In this document: positions 50,101 to 61,431 of the stretch, in pieces | Position numbering within the stretch: the stretch's first letter is position 1 | How the letters are laid out: every line of letters starts with the position of its first letter | Origin: Zygnema cylindricum | Lineage: Eukaryota > Streptophyta > Zygnematophyceae > Zygnematales > Zygnemataceae | Length of the DNA: 64,000 nucleotides | NCBI GenBank assembly: GCA_037447655.1 | Contig: JBBHKE010002619.1 | Coordinates: forward strand, 55,474 to 119,473 | Direction of reading: 5' to 3' | The notes under the pieces: model-generated | The model's database searches: none | The model's input: only the letters and a program-made list of their open reading frames with translations | Told to the model about the DNA's origin: nothing | Program-made: the position numbers and the translations under genes

Positions 50101-51784
50101 GTGAAAACAGAATGAAAATCCTATTATGGATCCTGATTTACTTTCCGCTTTTTTGTTAATTTTGCAACTTTTTTTAGAGGTGTGAAAACATAATTGACAC
50201 TCAGTTGAAAATCCCACTTTAATTTCTGTGTTTTTTTTTTTTGTTTTTGTTTCAATATTTGATTCTTTGGGCATGCTTCCAATTCTTTTTGCCCTCTTTT
50301 TTTTTGTTTTTGAAGTGAAGCCGTGGGTTTTAGACTGGATAGGTTCTAAGAGAGTAAGATTGTTCTTTAAGTTTACAATGTGGGTTATATATTGGAGGGG
50401 AAGTAGGTGGGGAAAAAGTACAAAAGGAGAGGGAGAGAGGAACATGGGGAAAAGGAGGAGAGAGAGAGAATGTGACAGAGGGAGAGGTAGAGGCAAAGAG
50501 AGAGAGGGGGGGAAAGGGAGAGAGTGTGAGGGAGAGAGGCAAAAGTGAGATTGATTTTCTGAGCTCTTTGTGAATTGGGTAGGCTGAGAGAGCTCAGTCA
50601 GGAGAGGTAGTATAATAGGTTGACAGAGGCGAGAGAAGGACTGGAGGGAAATGGAAGAGGGAGTGCAGAGAAGAGGGAGAGGGAGGTTCGATTTCTGGTT
50701 GTAAGTTTTTTTGAGCGGTTTGTGAATGGGGATAGGCTGAGAGATCTGCAAGGAGAGGAGAGTACCTTCAAGTGGCCACAATAAAATCTTATTGGACTGA
50801 GAGAGGGACAGAAGGATAAAGGAAGAGTGAGAGGGGCAGAGGGAAAAAGGAAAAAGGAGAGGCACAGAGGGACAAAGGAAGTTGTAGAAAGGACAGAAGG
50901 AAAAAGGAAGAGGGAGAGCGACGGAAGGAAAATGGAATTGGGAGAGGGAGGTTCGATTTCTGGTTTTAAGACTTCGTTTCGAGTTTTTTTGAGCTTTTTG
51001 AGTTATTTTTGTGAATGGGGATAGGCTGAGAGAGCTGCGAGGAGATCAAGTATTCTCCACGTGGCCACCATGAATACTGTGGTGTCGGCCAGTCTCCTCA
51101 ATATTGGAGTCTCTCTCAGTGGACAGGGAGTCACAGGTCCGGCGACCACCGCTTTTGTTGTGGCCGGTAAGTAATAAAGGCAATGGGATCTTTTGATTGG
51201 ACAATTTTTTGTTTGGGCTCAGTGTTTTTTTTGGGCGGGTTTTTGTGCTTTTCTCCTTTTGGGTTTTGGTGCTTTCAAAATTGTTTAGATGTAATAGTGG
51301 GGAGTTCGATTTTGGAATATTACGAAAATCAAATCTTTTCCTCTATTTTTGGTCTTTTTAAGGTTTTGCGGTGTTGTGTGTTTAATTTCGAATTCATGAG
51401 TACCAAAACAAAAACTTAACTATTTAAGTCATTTTAGTTTGTATATGTAAATTCTTCGCGTCTCAAACTAATTCATCTTTTGTATAAATCAAATTAATTG
51501 AATTTTCCTCACCAAATAAGTTGACTTTAGTTGAACTGATTCAAATTTGACCGCATTAATGACATTAAATGGATAGAGCTTCTGGGTATTGTTTCTTTTG
51601 TTATTCCTTTTTTTTTCTTTATGTAAATGAATAATCTAATTGTTGCAATAAGTAAATGTTTATATCATTACTAAATTTTGTGTGGACATTTTTGTGGAAA
51701 ACTGATACAGGAGTTTTGGCCGGATACGTCGTCACACAAATGAAAAGGGTTCAAAGATTCGACAAATTTGAGAAAATGCTTTAA
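34627..51784 (+). CDS. ABC1K7: Plastid ABC1 atypical kinase, ABC1K7/ABC1K8 type, 16 exons
   Basis: Plant members are envelope/thylakoid-associated and affect oxidative-stress response, iron distribution and plastid lipids. Exons: 34627-35412, 36784-36927, 37230-37355, 38035-38122, 38367-38460, 38820-38968, 39351-39442, 39805-39975, 40239-40295, 47566-47649, 48200-48284, 48607-48668, 49228-49302, 49935-50039, 51025-51166, 51711-51784. Phases fit everywhere: 777 residues. The N-terminus is a Ser/Lys-rich transit peptide with a VTCVAS-like cleavage region and an NGNGNG run. ABC1 hallmarks: KLGQ at 286-289, AAAS near 346, Lys367 in VVVK, EIDYINEGRNSDRF, HADPHPGN at 501-508, and DFG at 521. The C-terminal part (SMPSRVQRMDD, LLNIGV, FDKFEKML) is specific to this subclass. 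Exons 8-9 have a near-identical second copy at 46465-46963, so either copy could be used. Choosing K7 over K8 is a guess. Confidence 0.93.
39716..40405 (+). repeat. Duplicated segment, copy A (ABC1-kinase exons 8 and 9)
   Basis: About 690 bases, near-identical to 46376-47060 (offset about 6,660). It covers the end of intron 7, exon 8, intron 8, exon 9 and the start of intron 9. Both copies end at long T tracts. Confidence 0.95.
41230..41520. repeat. CT-rich then GA-rich low-complexity tract, partly inverted
   Basis: ctctccctctccctc runs (41270-41350) are followed by ggaggagagacagagg-type purine sequence (41368-41450) and then ctctccctc again. The two halves are partly complementary and could fold. 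It lies in intron 9. Confidence 0.8.
42091..42296. mobile_element. MITE, about 205 bp, intact ends
   Basis: Inverted ends acaccgctcatcgttatta and taataacgatgagcgggtgt, with internal taacgctaat and attaacactaat words. Same family as the elements near 9596-9699 (right end only), 15453-16807 and 17914. Located in the large intron 9 of the ABC1-kinase gene. Confidence 0.75.
42300..45900. other. Interior of the 7.3 kb intron 9, no confident coding sequence
   Basis: Mostly AT-rich. An ATG followed at once by a donor-like gtaagc sits at 44781-44786 and could be a minimal first coding exon of the gene fragment represented by 45903-46019. This is speculative. Confidence 0.3.
45903..46019 (+). pseudogene. 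Orphan UMP1/POMP-like exon (proteasome maturation factor fragment)
   Basis: A 39-codon open segment flanked by a good acceptor (ttctggcag) and donor (gtaagc), phase 0 at both ends. It encodes PYLDEPRDVLRSGISSLKSD and then AMPAHNIQNII. The pattern D-x-L-R-x-G-x-x-S-x-K-S-D followed by H matches, from memory, the conserved N-terminal motif of UMP1, the 20S proteasome assembly chaperone. It is not a normal part of ABC1 kinases. The rest of UMP1 (a GFEDYL-type C-terminal motif) was not found nearby. It lies between the two copies of kinase exons 8-9. It could be a truncated gene, or a cassette exon spliced in frame into the kinase mRNA. Confidence 0.5.
46376..47060 (+). repeat. Duplicated segment, copy B (ABC1-kinase exons 8' and 9')
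   Basis: Exon 8' is 46465-46635 and exon 9' is 46907-46963. Exon 8' encodes exactly the same 57 residues as exon 8, including HADPHPGN and DFG; exon 9' encodes the same 19 residues with a silent change. Splice sites are intact. A T tract of about 35 bases ends the copy. Confidence 0.95.
50550..51035 (+). repeat. Three tandem copies of the exon 15 acceptor region in intron 14
   Basis: The phrase tttgtgaatggggataggctgagag, which spans the true exon 15 acceptor at 51024, recurs in altered form at about 50717-50745 and 50568-50592. Each copy is preceded by related gttcgatttctggtt sequence and GA-rich spacers. The upstream copies continue briefly with exon-like sequence (ctgagagatctgcaaggag) and then diverge. 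Confidence 0.75.
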
Positions 51785-54201
51785 GAAATGTTTTCAAAAA
51801 ATCGCTTTCAAGAGAAATGCTTGTGAATATTATTTTCCGAAGTGGGAGTTTTTTTTGAGTTTCTGTGGAAAACTTCATTATTTCTTGGTGTCACTGGCAA
51901 AAATAGAACTCGGAAATGGAAGGAAAGAAAGAAAAAAACGCGAAAAAGGAGAGGAAGAATATAGAAATTTACCGTGAGTTTTTATTATTTAGAAAGTTTC
52001 TTGGTTTGAATATGGAAAATTTCTCAATTCTTTGGTCCAGCTAGAGGTTTCTAAAATTTACATGTCTTTGTAACATGTAAAATGATTAAAACTTTTCCTC
52101 TTTGCTGAAATAAGGTATAGCTATAGCTTTATTGATTTTTTTTTATATTTTAGTTAAATACTTCCGGGTGAGAGAGACAAATTATGCAACATAAGATTTT
52201 TTTTATATATATATAATATATATTTGTAGCCGACAAAGTGAAAAAATATTGTGGGAAAACCGCCCTGAAAATGAGAGGGTTTGCAGGAAAACTAGTATCT
52301 TTTTTGGTACCTCACGAAAGGAGCATATTTTTCTGTATTTTTTACTGTCATTAAGAAGATTCTGTTTTTGTGTAAATCTAATGTTTAGATACGTCAATGG
52401 GAAAGTCATTTTGCATGTCCATTAATGCAATGTATGTATAATATTACTTCTTGCAGTTTCTTTAATTTTCTTCAATTTTTTCTGCTTGTTATTGTGAGTG
52501 AAGGCCATCAAGGTGATCTTGCAATGCTGAGGGTTTTTGCTAAAATATGTTTTGAGATTTAATACTTCTTGTAGTTTCTCTTTTTTTACTTCGATTTTTT
52601 TCTGCTTGTTGGTGAGAGTGAAAATCATGAAAGTGATCTTGCAATGCAGAGGATTTCTTGTTAGAGTATATTTTGAGATTTTTCACGCGAGGTTCCCTTG
52701 TTTCCTCCAATTGGTTAGATAAGGAAATTCTCTCCATTGTTGTACGTACATTTTGGCAGTTCTAGAAATCCCATTTTTTATATTAGCAAACGAAACGGAT
52801 TCAATAAGGGATAAAAATCATGAAAATCTCCTCTTTGTTTATATTTCAAACAGTCAATTCGTTGTACGGAACTGTTATTGAATATGAAGAGAGGATTGCT
52901 GGTAGATCCCAGGGTGTCAAACACTATCGAGGATTGGAATTCATTACCACACTTAATTTTTATACATCTCATCTCGATAACAATTACAGCATTGATTTTT
53001 GCTAATTAGAGTAAAGGACATTTACTGTCAGGACGGTGGTGTAAAGCTGTACTTGGATGGTGAGGTAATAGGCATACAGTTTTTGTGCAAGCCATGACAA
53101 ATGGATATGACTTGCACAAATACTATTGGTCATTTAGTACCACATGCGCTCAGAAAATGGCTGAAAAACACCATTGTGAATAATAGTCCTCACAGTCAGT
53201 CACGGTAGAAGCATAATTTACCATTGTGGATCTATTACTTTCAAATTTTTGAAGCTAGATCCCACATTGTAAGAATCTATTGGCAATATCATAGCATAAG
53301 AGGTGTCTAATTCTTAAATACTTCAACAGACAACCTTGTAATCCACAGCAGTCCAAAAATACATCTAGTAGTATTACACTGTTTGTACAAAAAGAACTAG
53401 CCCTTTATGAATAGCATTTTTAAACAGAAGACCATGAGAGACAATCACGGAAAGATCCTGTGCCTCCTGAGAATTGCACCCTCCACTATTTTGCCATTAT
53501 GCCGACTTCCCTACATCTTAGATACTTCAGCCTACGTCTAGGATTCTACCTGTATATCTGAATGCTACACAGAACATCAATAGGTAAAAATACAGCATAC
53601 TCCGCAATCTTAGAGAAACATCTATGCATTATTTGTCCCTACTTTATTTCCAATTTTCTGATCATCCTTACAAAACAATGGCAATAACAATAGCAAAAAT
53701 GATAACATGAAACAAAAACAATTCGAACTTAGAAAGTACACAGAGTAAAATGACAATTTGCATGTGAATGAGGAATACTACCGAAAGAATGCGCAAAAGC
53801 TAAAAAAAAAACCGCAAACATTAAAAAATGACCACATAAATTATGGCTTTGAAAAGCTTCTTTCATGGCACTTTTTCATCCTGCTGAATTATGGAGAAAG
53901 CATTGCTAATTTAACAGCAAAATGTGACTACCCAACATTTTTGAACTGTTCTACACTAGCAACACCAAAAATGTGAAATATGCAAAATTGTGAAGGCATC
54001 CTAACGCTCTAAGCAAAAACTAGTTGCACCTCTGAGGAAAGCAATTTTGCTGAATGATTCGAATAGTTTATGCCGACCATGCACCCAGTTGACACTTTAC
54101 ATACTTATGGAAATCGAGACAATGATCTAGACGAAATAACAACTACAGAAAACAAAAATAAACATTTGTAAAAAAGAAATGTGAACCACTTTACTCCCAG
54201 T
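51785..54201. other. Convergent intergenic region (ABC1 kinase / VDE 3' ends)
   Basis: AT-rich 3' flank of both genes. No coding exon seen apart from the direct repeat noted at 52445-52680. ORFs near 52820 and 53758 are short and unsupported. Confidence 0.5.
52445..52680. repeat. 118-bp direct repeat, two copies
   Basis: Copies start at about 52445 and 52563. Shared words are acttcttg-agtttct, tttttctgcttgtt, gtgatcttgcaatgc and attttgagattt. Divergence is roughly 20 percent. Confidence 0.85.
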
Positions 54202-56878
54202 TCATCTGAACCGTCGAACAGGGAGAGCGTCTCCAAATAGAGCTTCAATTTCAGAAGCATCCATATTGAGCGTCTCAAAGAACTCCTTCTCATCAGCAGT
54301 CAACTCCTGTAGGAAGCGAGCCTCGTCCCTCTCCACCTCCATCAACCCATCCTTTAGCTTGGAAAAGAGATCCAATTGTGTTCGTCCCACTAGGACCAAC
54401 TTCCTTCCAAAGTCCTGAATACTCGCTAGAAAAGACCTCTCTCCTTCCTCGACCTTCTCCTCTAAGCGCAACAGCAAGGGCTCTTGAGGCAAACATCTGT
54501 TGTCTGTGGTTCTGAATTGGCGGTCAAAGTCGATGCCTACTTTGCTAGTTGCTTCACGTAACTGTGGCAAAATGCTCTCAGGAAGTGTCTTTGAACGTGT
54601 GTATACCACAGCACCACCATAACCAATCCAGGCATCATTTTTTCCACGATAATATACGAGGATAAAGTCATCGTCTTTATGTTCATCTTTAGCTGCAAGA
54701 ATATACCTGGGACAACAGCCAACAGAAAAGTAGAAATGCATTTTTTTAACAACAGAGCTAAGAGTCTCGAACACCACCAAAAACATTTCTGAACGATGGA
54801 TAGAACATGTACTTGACAGGAGCTTCTGGCAATCTATTACTTAAGTCAGAAAGTCTGTTAACAAACTCTCTGAATATTGAAAGAAACAATGATTCAGGTA
54901 AGCTGAAAGCACTAAGAGGTTAATGGGTTCAATATTAAAACCTTCAGATGTTGGAGGCAAAAGCTAAGGCACTAACCAATCATCTTCATAGTGGAGAAAC
55001 TCATTATCGTGGTTGTAGAGTATGCCTGGCTGCTGTGGATCTTGCACAAAGGTTTGCACAGCTTTCCTTTCAATAAAGCCTCCTGTTGGTGTCTTTATTC
55101 GCCAATTTAAATTGGCGGTCATCGTATCACCTTCTGTCTTAAACTCGTGAACTTGACAGTCAAACGTATCAAAAGTTGGATTGAGGCCGCTGGTGATGTA
55201 CCACACACCATCAAACTGTTTTTGTTGGAACTCAGGTACAAGGGCCGTGTTTGGAGGCACTGGATAAAGATTTTCATCCTGCTTTTGTGGCACACACTTT
55301 TTCTCTGACACCGCACAGGTGTTGAACTGGTCGACTACTGAATTCTCAAAAACGTCACCGCATCCAATCTGGCAAGAGATAAGAATGTGAGATGTCAGTG
55401 TAAGGACCAACCAATCACACGGTCTCGCCCATCATAAAAAAAATGTTTCAACCGAGCGTCGCATTGAAGTCCCTGTAGCGGATGAATAAATCAGAAGAGT
55501 CTCTGGCAAGAAATAATTCGTTTCCAGTTAAGCTTTTTACTCCAGCACATCAGCTGCATTGTTATATAACCCTTGGGATTGAATATGTCAAGACCAGCTT
55601 TGACACCATGATTTATACCATTTCAACAACTTGAGATTGAAATCCTCATAAATCATTTGAACGAGATACAACCAAACACCACCATCCTTTAACAGAATTC
55701 ACCATCACATAACCTCGTTTTGTACTACATGCATCAATATTCTTCATTTTCATCTTCCACGATAGTTGAACCCAAATGCTGTAATTTGTAACTGTGCCAT
55801 ACACAGACTATTTCACAAGCTCATCCTGACACATCAAGATGAACAAAGAGTCTTGAATATATCGTAATGCAACACTTGCCTGACATTCTGTCTCATCTGG
55901 CCGTCCATTGCAGGCCTGCAAGCAGGCGATATTTGCAGCACATTTTACATCACCCAGACATCGGGCAAATTCTACCCTGCATCCCTCCCCAATTGTCACA
56001 AAGATGTTGGATCATTTGCACAAACGTAGGGCCGCACATTAGTCTATTTGGATCATCTAAAACGAAAATGATCAAAATAGACAACCGTGGAGTCCGACTT
56101 AGTTGTTTTCACAAAAACATAAATATAGAAGCTTGACAACGTGAACGTAAAGTGGCAAGATTGATAAAAATGCAACGTGTAAGACAAGAGCATTCCCACT
56201 AACATGATTACGGGTCACCAGACGTACATAGGTGGAATGCCAACAGAGCCAAACTCAATTCCGCTTATCACTTTCATTCAACCTTAAATACACAAAATAT
56301 AATTATTTAAAATGATTATACAATGCGATTGAGGGCAGGTTATATGTCTCGCGCAAATTTCACCAACAAAAGAACCGGCAAACTAGACAGTATGGATGCT
56401 AACTCTCAAAGACCAAGAGCGCTTTTTCCTTTCTTTTTGCACACAACAAGAGCATGTGATGCAAATACTTGCCCAGTGAAAGATGCGATGCTCCGCCAAC
56501 AAAGAAGATTCTTTGAAAATCATTGAACAAAAGCACCCAGGACAAATTGCAGAATGAAGAAGACTCGAGCACAAACCTGCATTCCTTGAGTAGGCACTTG
56601 CAAGTCTCGAGAGGATCGGCAGCATTTGCCATAGGCGCTAGAGTTGCTGTTACTACAACAGCAGCCACCATAGTCGGTAATGCGAGCTCTTGCAGTCTAG
56701 AAAGGGGCCAAGAAAGTTGTCCAGGCTGCTTGTCTTCTTTCTTTTCCTTGATAGATGAATTACAAGTGGAATTTTTGGTAGAGATCTCCGATGCCTCATC
56801 CCGGAGGCTCTTTGACAAGCACAAACGCATATTCCGTGAACCTGAAGGCAGTTGAACATTTCGCCGTGTTTTTTGCAA
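54202..56878 (-). CDS. VDE: Violaxanthin de-epoxidase (thylakoid lumen), 4 exons
   Basis: Converts violaxanthin via antheraxanthin to zeaxanthin at low lumen pH with ascorbate, driving the photoprotective xanthophyll cycle. Exons on the minus strand: 56878-56577, 55976-55880, 55368-54977, 54706-54202. Phases agree; 431 residues. Residues 1-60 are a Ser/Lys/Arg-rich plastid transit region. Residues 66-86 are a hydrophobic lumen-targeting segment ending in APMANA, so cleavage is expected after residue 86. Then come the Cys-rich domain ([26 protein letters not shown]), the lipocalin domain ([56 protein letters not shown]) and the Glu-rich C-terminal domain used for pH-dependent membrane binding. 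Intron 2 uses a GC donor (CAG then GCAAGT). The start at 56878 is the first in-frame ATG giving a full presequence. Confidence 0.96.
55874..55879 (-). other. GC donor site of VDE intron 2
   Basis: The exon ends TGTCAG and the intron begins GCAAGT. Apart from the C this is the ideal donor consensus, as is usual for GC-AG introns. No in-phase GT alternative preserves the TECQ/IGCGD junction conserved in the family. Confidence 0.85.
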
Positions 56879-58372
56879 TGTATTGCTCCTGCGACAACCT
56901 GCAGAATCCTTTCATCTTTATTCAAGTTCACGCTGTGGGCCATCTGTTATCAGCAAGATACTCAGAAGATCAAGGAAGGAAAACACAGATAAAATTCTGA
57001 CATAATGCATGAGTCAGTCAATTGTATACCAAGAGTAGAAGAAGGTTACTTTGGATCTTACGACAAGGTCACACACGACAATCACGACTGTATCTTCTAC
57101 TATCACTGTTCAGGAAGAAAGCTGCCAAATTTTAAACCGCAATTGCTCAAGGCTGGAAATTATACCAGAAGCTCCTCGGAGACCATCATAATCATCCAGC
57201 CGACAACTGAGCTGTCTAACACCATTAGAAGATACCCCTGCCAAAGCAGCCATTGCAGAAGCTCTTATGCTTCTTAATAGCTACACTACAAGATCAAAAA
57301 TGTGATTAGCTTGAAGAAAGAGCAGAAACCTCAATGGAGCAATGCTTGGTGACAATCACAAATTGTAAAAGTAAGAATCAAATAATGCTTCTAAGAATTA
57401 CTTCATCAAAGAAATAAAGAGTTTCAAAACACACAATTCAAAAGGCAATAGGTAAAGCTGTGAAGTTCGGCAAGAACAAAACAGAGCTTTGTATCAATAA
57501 ATATACAGAATATAAATGTATCGCATATAAAAGGAAAAGAGATGTTTTAAATCCAAGCTGGTAACCGGCTGACCAGCACAACAGCAAAGACTTATCCTTG
57601 GAGCCTTTTTCTTTTTACAGCAGACAAGACAAGGTAAAAAAGCACAGGAACATACATTCGCCCGAAATCGAGAGAGGCCTTCAGAAGGAGAGTACTGATT
57701 CTGATATTTTTCAGTGCCACGTTGTCGATTGTTTGCTTACCTGTCAAAAAGGATGCTCACTACTCGTGGTATGACTAGCATGGGACCCCACGTGGCGATT
57801 TTTGACAAAGCCACGGAGTCGGAAAAAGTGTCGGGCGGTAAAGTGCTTTGGTAGCACACGTGTCAGGGTACCGTGTGTATGGGCTAAAAGAGTTTGTACG
57901 ATATTATCCTTAGAATCCGTATTAAAAGTACAGATATTCGAACTGCACGTCCAAGAGGATCCCACGTGTGGTTTCATTGGTTAACGTGCGAGTTTAGTTG
58001 CCGTACTAGTTAGGCTCCCTTCCCATGTGTTCGCCCTTACAGGTTGCTATGGCACCGTACGAAAGTGCTGAATAGAATACGTCCGCACTACAGCATGTAC
58101 GACAAACCAGTTAAACAATCCATCAAGAGCCCATGGCTTTTGTATGATTAGGGATTAGGGACGAGCTAAAGGCTTTGTGGATCTTATACTCTGTAAAGAA
58201 TGAACGGTTCCGGAAGGAAAATAAAGGATATGTAGCTTATGATGATAAATTAGAAGATGATGATGCTTGCCCCAATCTTCCAAAACTGAATAAAATACAG
58301 CCTCCATTCTTATCTGCAAATGATGCAACGAGTACTTGCATGGTTTTCACATGACTGCTACTAGTCATCACC
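56879..58372. promoter_or_regulatory. Upstream region of VDE and of a possible divergent gene; G-box cluster
   Basis: No coding exon recognised. Around 57785-57970 several cacgtg cores occur (cccacgtggc, gcacacgtgtca, cccacgtgtgg), the bZIP/bHLH binding core common in light- and stress-regulated plant promoters. A TE-like end (cccttcccatgtgttcgcc) lies near 58020. Functional assignment is inference. Confidence 0.4.
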
Positions 58373-58815
58373 ATGAGTGAAAGAAAACGTCGGGATGCGC
58401 TGGACAGTAAGCTTTCCTTCCCAAGATCAAGTGGGAGCCCTTCAGTTTCAGTACTTACTTCTTTTTATCGTTAACGTGTATCTGTGGCCCTACAACGAGT
58501 GCATGCTTCTATCCTCCTTGGGTCGTCTATTGCAGCTATGGATCGTCGACATGTCCCGGAACTCCCTCCTCGTGCTCCTCCGAGATTCAGGGACTTACGT
58601 GGTTGCTTTTCAAAGATTTTTAGTTACGTTGGGGTTTTGTTGATAGATGTTGGATCTTTCCTTTGATGTTTCGTTTGTTGTTTTTTGCTTCTTTGGGTGT
58701 TTTCGGTTTACCTGCCATCTTTTCATATTTTCTTTGCTTTTGGCTTGCTTATCCTTTTTATTTCTTCCCCTCACATGTAGGTTTTCAGTTTTTGCAATGC
58801 TACTGATGAAAAGAG
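58373..58815 (+). CDS. Possible short-exon gene, 5' part only; function unknown
   Basis: Candidate exons 58373-58406 (MSERKRRDALD, in a caccATG context), 58536-58601 (MDRRHVPELPPRAPPRFRDLR after two bases) and 58789-58815. Phases agree (1, 1, 1), but the exon 2 donor (gttgct) is poor and the exons are tiny. The product would be Arg- and Pro-rich. No family recognised and the 3' end was not found. It may be spurious. Confidence 0.3.
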
Positions 58816-58957
58816 GTAATTAATAGTTCACTTCCCTATTTTACTTTTGCTTTAAAGAAAGAGAGTGAGGATCAAAGGCGCGCCATGGCTGCCGCAATAT
58901 TTGAAAGTGGCAGTTTTTGAAGTAAAGGGTATTTTGCTAAAATGATGTTTTAGTCTT

Positions 58958-59017
58958 GTTTTGAACCTGCGCATCTTCATTCTCTATAGCCTATCACCTT
59001 AACCATTAAGGAGTTAC
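58958..59017 (-). mobile_element. tRNA-derived SINE-like head (tRNA-Ser/Leu-like A and B boxes)
   Basis: On the minus strand, taatggttaaggtgatagg resembles a tRNA A box (gagtggttaaggcgttgg in tRNA-Ser). About 30 bases on, gcgcaggttcaaaac resembles the T-arm B box (gcgcaggttcgaatcc). The acceptor stem does not pair, so it is not an intact tRNA gene. A SINE head or tRNA pseudogene fits. Confidence 0.5.
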
Positions 59018-59019
59018 GA

Positions 59020-61308
59020 AACGATACGCGTGACGGGTTTCATAAATATATAAATATTAACGCAACAGCTAATTAACAACAGACTAACCAAAAGGAGCAA
59101 TTTCTGCATGTACGCGAATCTGAACCGTGTAAAATATGTTTTGATCGGACGGCCGGCATTATAGCCGCCACGCGAAGTGAGCTTTTGGCGGCATACGGAG
59201 ATATCGTCACGCGGTGCCACGTGGCGCCACATTATTTGATACCGGAGAAGATGATAGGAGGAACCATGGCTTCCGATTTGATAGGTGTCACCTTGTAGAC
59301 CTTGTCGTACAATGGTCATACAATAAGTACATCGTCCATTGTACCTTCTTGTACTATATAGTGTTCCTATTGGACTAGGGTTTAGTAGTAGGTAGTCGTG
59401 AGTATCCAGACCAAGACTTAGTAAAATTTAGGTACCTCTCTCTCTAAGAGAGCTTGTAACTATAAAGGTCATCTTTGACCAACCATAACTTACTGCTCAG
59501 GTGAGCAAATTCAGTGATTCTTTTTGCTTTTGACTCAGGGGAGTCTTGTCCTCACAGGGGTGAGAGTGGTCAGAATATTTGTGTGCCTGGGCGGCGCTTA
59601 TTCAGCGGGAAAGTATTAGGGGCAAATATTATCCTAGAGGCTTTACATAGTCTGCTCATTCTGTGGGTCAATGGAGACCACAGAATTTCAGCTACTTTCT
59701 TTAGTTCCCATGGAATCAGATGGTTTACCATCGCGCTTTTTAATAAAGTCCGCCCGTTTTTTTATTCATTACTAAAAACACTTCATTTCTGGTTGACCAT
59801 TATCTAATTAAGACTCTTCGAGTCTATCAAGCTTTCAACTTAGAAACAGCCACTAGACGTGCTTGGTCGATGAGAAAAAGTCATTTTTGAAACTGATGTC
59901 GACAAAACATGTCAATGCTACATGGGTATACTAAGCCCTTGGGTTCTCATACACACGTTCATATGAAATATCATTGACTCAACAACCTCGAAGCATAGGC
60001 AAGACCTGGAAACTCATGCGATCCATACTGAAGTAGCGTGATATAGTTCGTTATATAAGAGATAGTTCGATATATAAGATATTGTTCCTTCGTAAATTCC
60101 ATAATATACAACATCAGCACCTTCCACATCAGTCATCATCACAGCCACACACATTGGCATCATAAAAGCCCAGTAAACAGAATGGGAGGCCGTGGGTTAC
60201 AAAGTGCTGGAGCCAGTCAAACAGCTTATTGACAAAAGATCTAAAGAATGTTCACTAAACAACAAAAAAAAAAACAGATAGGTGTTGCGATTTCTCAAGC
60301 AAAGAAAGACAAATAAGGACATTTCCGGAATCTAATACATCTGCTTTCTCAATGTTTATAAAACGCCCCTTGGTTTCCTAAAAGGAACAAAAAAAAGAGG
60401 AACAGGAAATTGGACTTCATCGTCCATTCTAGCTCGTGCACTACAATACCCGTTTACACAACGATAGTATATGTCAAAAAATGACCTAATTGTGTTCTTA
60501 ATTCTCGATCCTTGAAAAGTTGCAGTTTCTACCGATCACGTGGTAGCCGAATGGAACGTTGACCACTTTTCTTCCACAATAACTAAGGCAATTTGTACAC
60601 TGCTCTATACATAAACAAAAAATGATTTTCAAAGTCACACAGCTGTTTATGGTGAGCACCCCCACTCAAAACCAAGACTTTGGGAACTAAGCCCGAGGAC
60701 ATTTATTGCCGAGAACACCGTGAGATTGTGGGTCCCCTAAAAAACCCTAACTTGGTGGAAAGACATTTTCGCAATGGTCACTGCTGTTCCTTAGGGATCT
60801 CGGTGACTTTTTTCTGCCGCAAGCAATAAACCAAAGAAACTAAGTTCCAAAATGCACACGCCATAGATGGGTACAAAATGCAGACTTTTCAACTCAATAA
60901 AACTCCTAGATTTCTGATTGCAAGAGAATGCTACCCTGAGTTGTTCTTGCAGAATAAGACTTTAGCAAAAGAGCTTTAAGATGCAAACTGTACATGGTTA
61001 ACGGCTTGGCCATACAGTTATTTACAATGCTTTTTGATGCGTTTTAATTTCTAAAAGAATGATGCCATTTAGACTTGTCTGATTTCTCAACTTGACAAAG
61101 GAGCAACTTCCTGTAAGAATGTCAGAAATAGGTACACGCAAATAATGAACCAGCAAGACAAAATGGTACTACATTCAGATGCCACTCTTCACTCTTCAGA
61201 TATGCATAGGACAGCTAAACAACGTTAAGCAAACTATTTTTTCTCATCTTAATTAAAGAGGAACTGTTGAAAACAAAAATTCCATAGCCAGGGTGTAGAA
61301 TTACATAC
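59020..61308. other. Intergenic or unrecognised intron sequence
   Basis: No convincing exon, although the small membrane-protein gene on the minus strand must continue into this region past its donor at 61308. A cacgtgg-rich patch lies at about 59200-59225. Confidence 0.4.
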
Positions 61309-61431
61309 CTGTCCATAATGCCATGAGATGCCACTACCTATGTTCATCAAAAGACTGCCTGCCAATACCACAGTGGCAAGGCCCAATGAGGCAGCGACAC
61401 TTCGCTGCACAATATCTGCCACTTTCACCAT
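61309..61431 (-). CDS. First coding exon of a small single-span membrane protein (partial)
   Basis: The 41-codon exon starts MVKVADIVQRSVAASLGLAT and ends GISWHYGQ at a good donor (gtatgt). It is preceded by an acceptor (gtttcag at 61440) 8 bases before the ATG. Residues 12-33 form one hydrophobic helix. The layout suggests a small organellar inner-membrane protein, but no family is recognised. Later exons on the minus strand were not found. A degenerate copy of this exon lies about 206 bases upstream. Confidence 0.5.

Noticed and set aside
58958-59017. Functional tRNA gene
   Set aside because: A-box- and B-box-like words are present, but the acceptor and anticodon stems do not pair convincingly.
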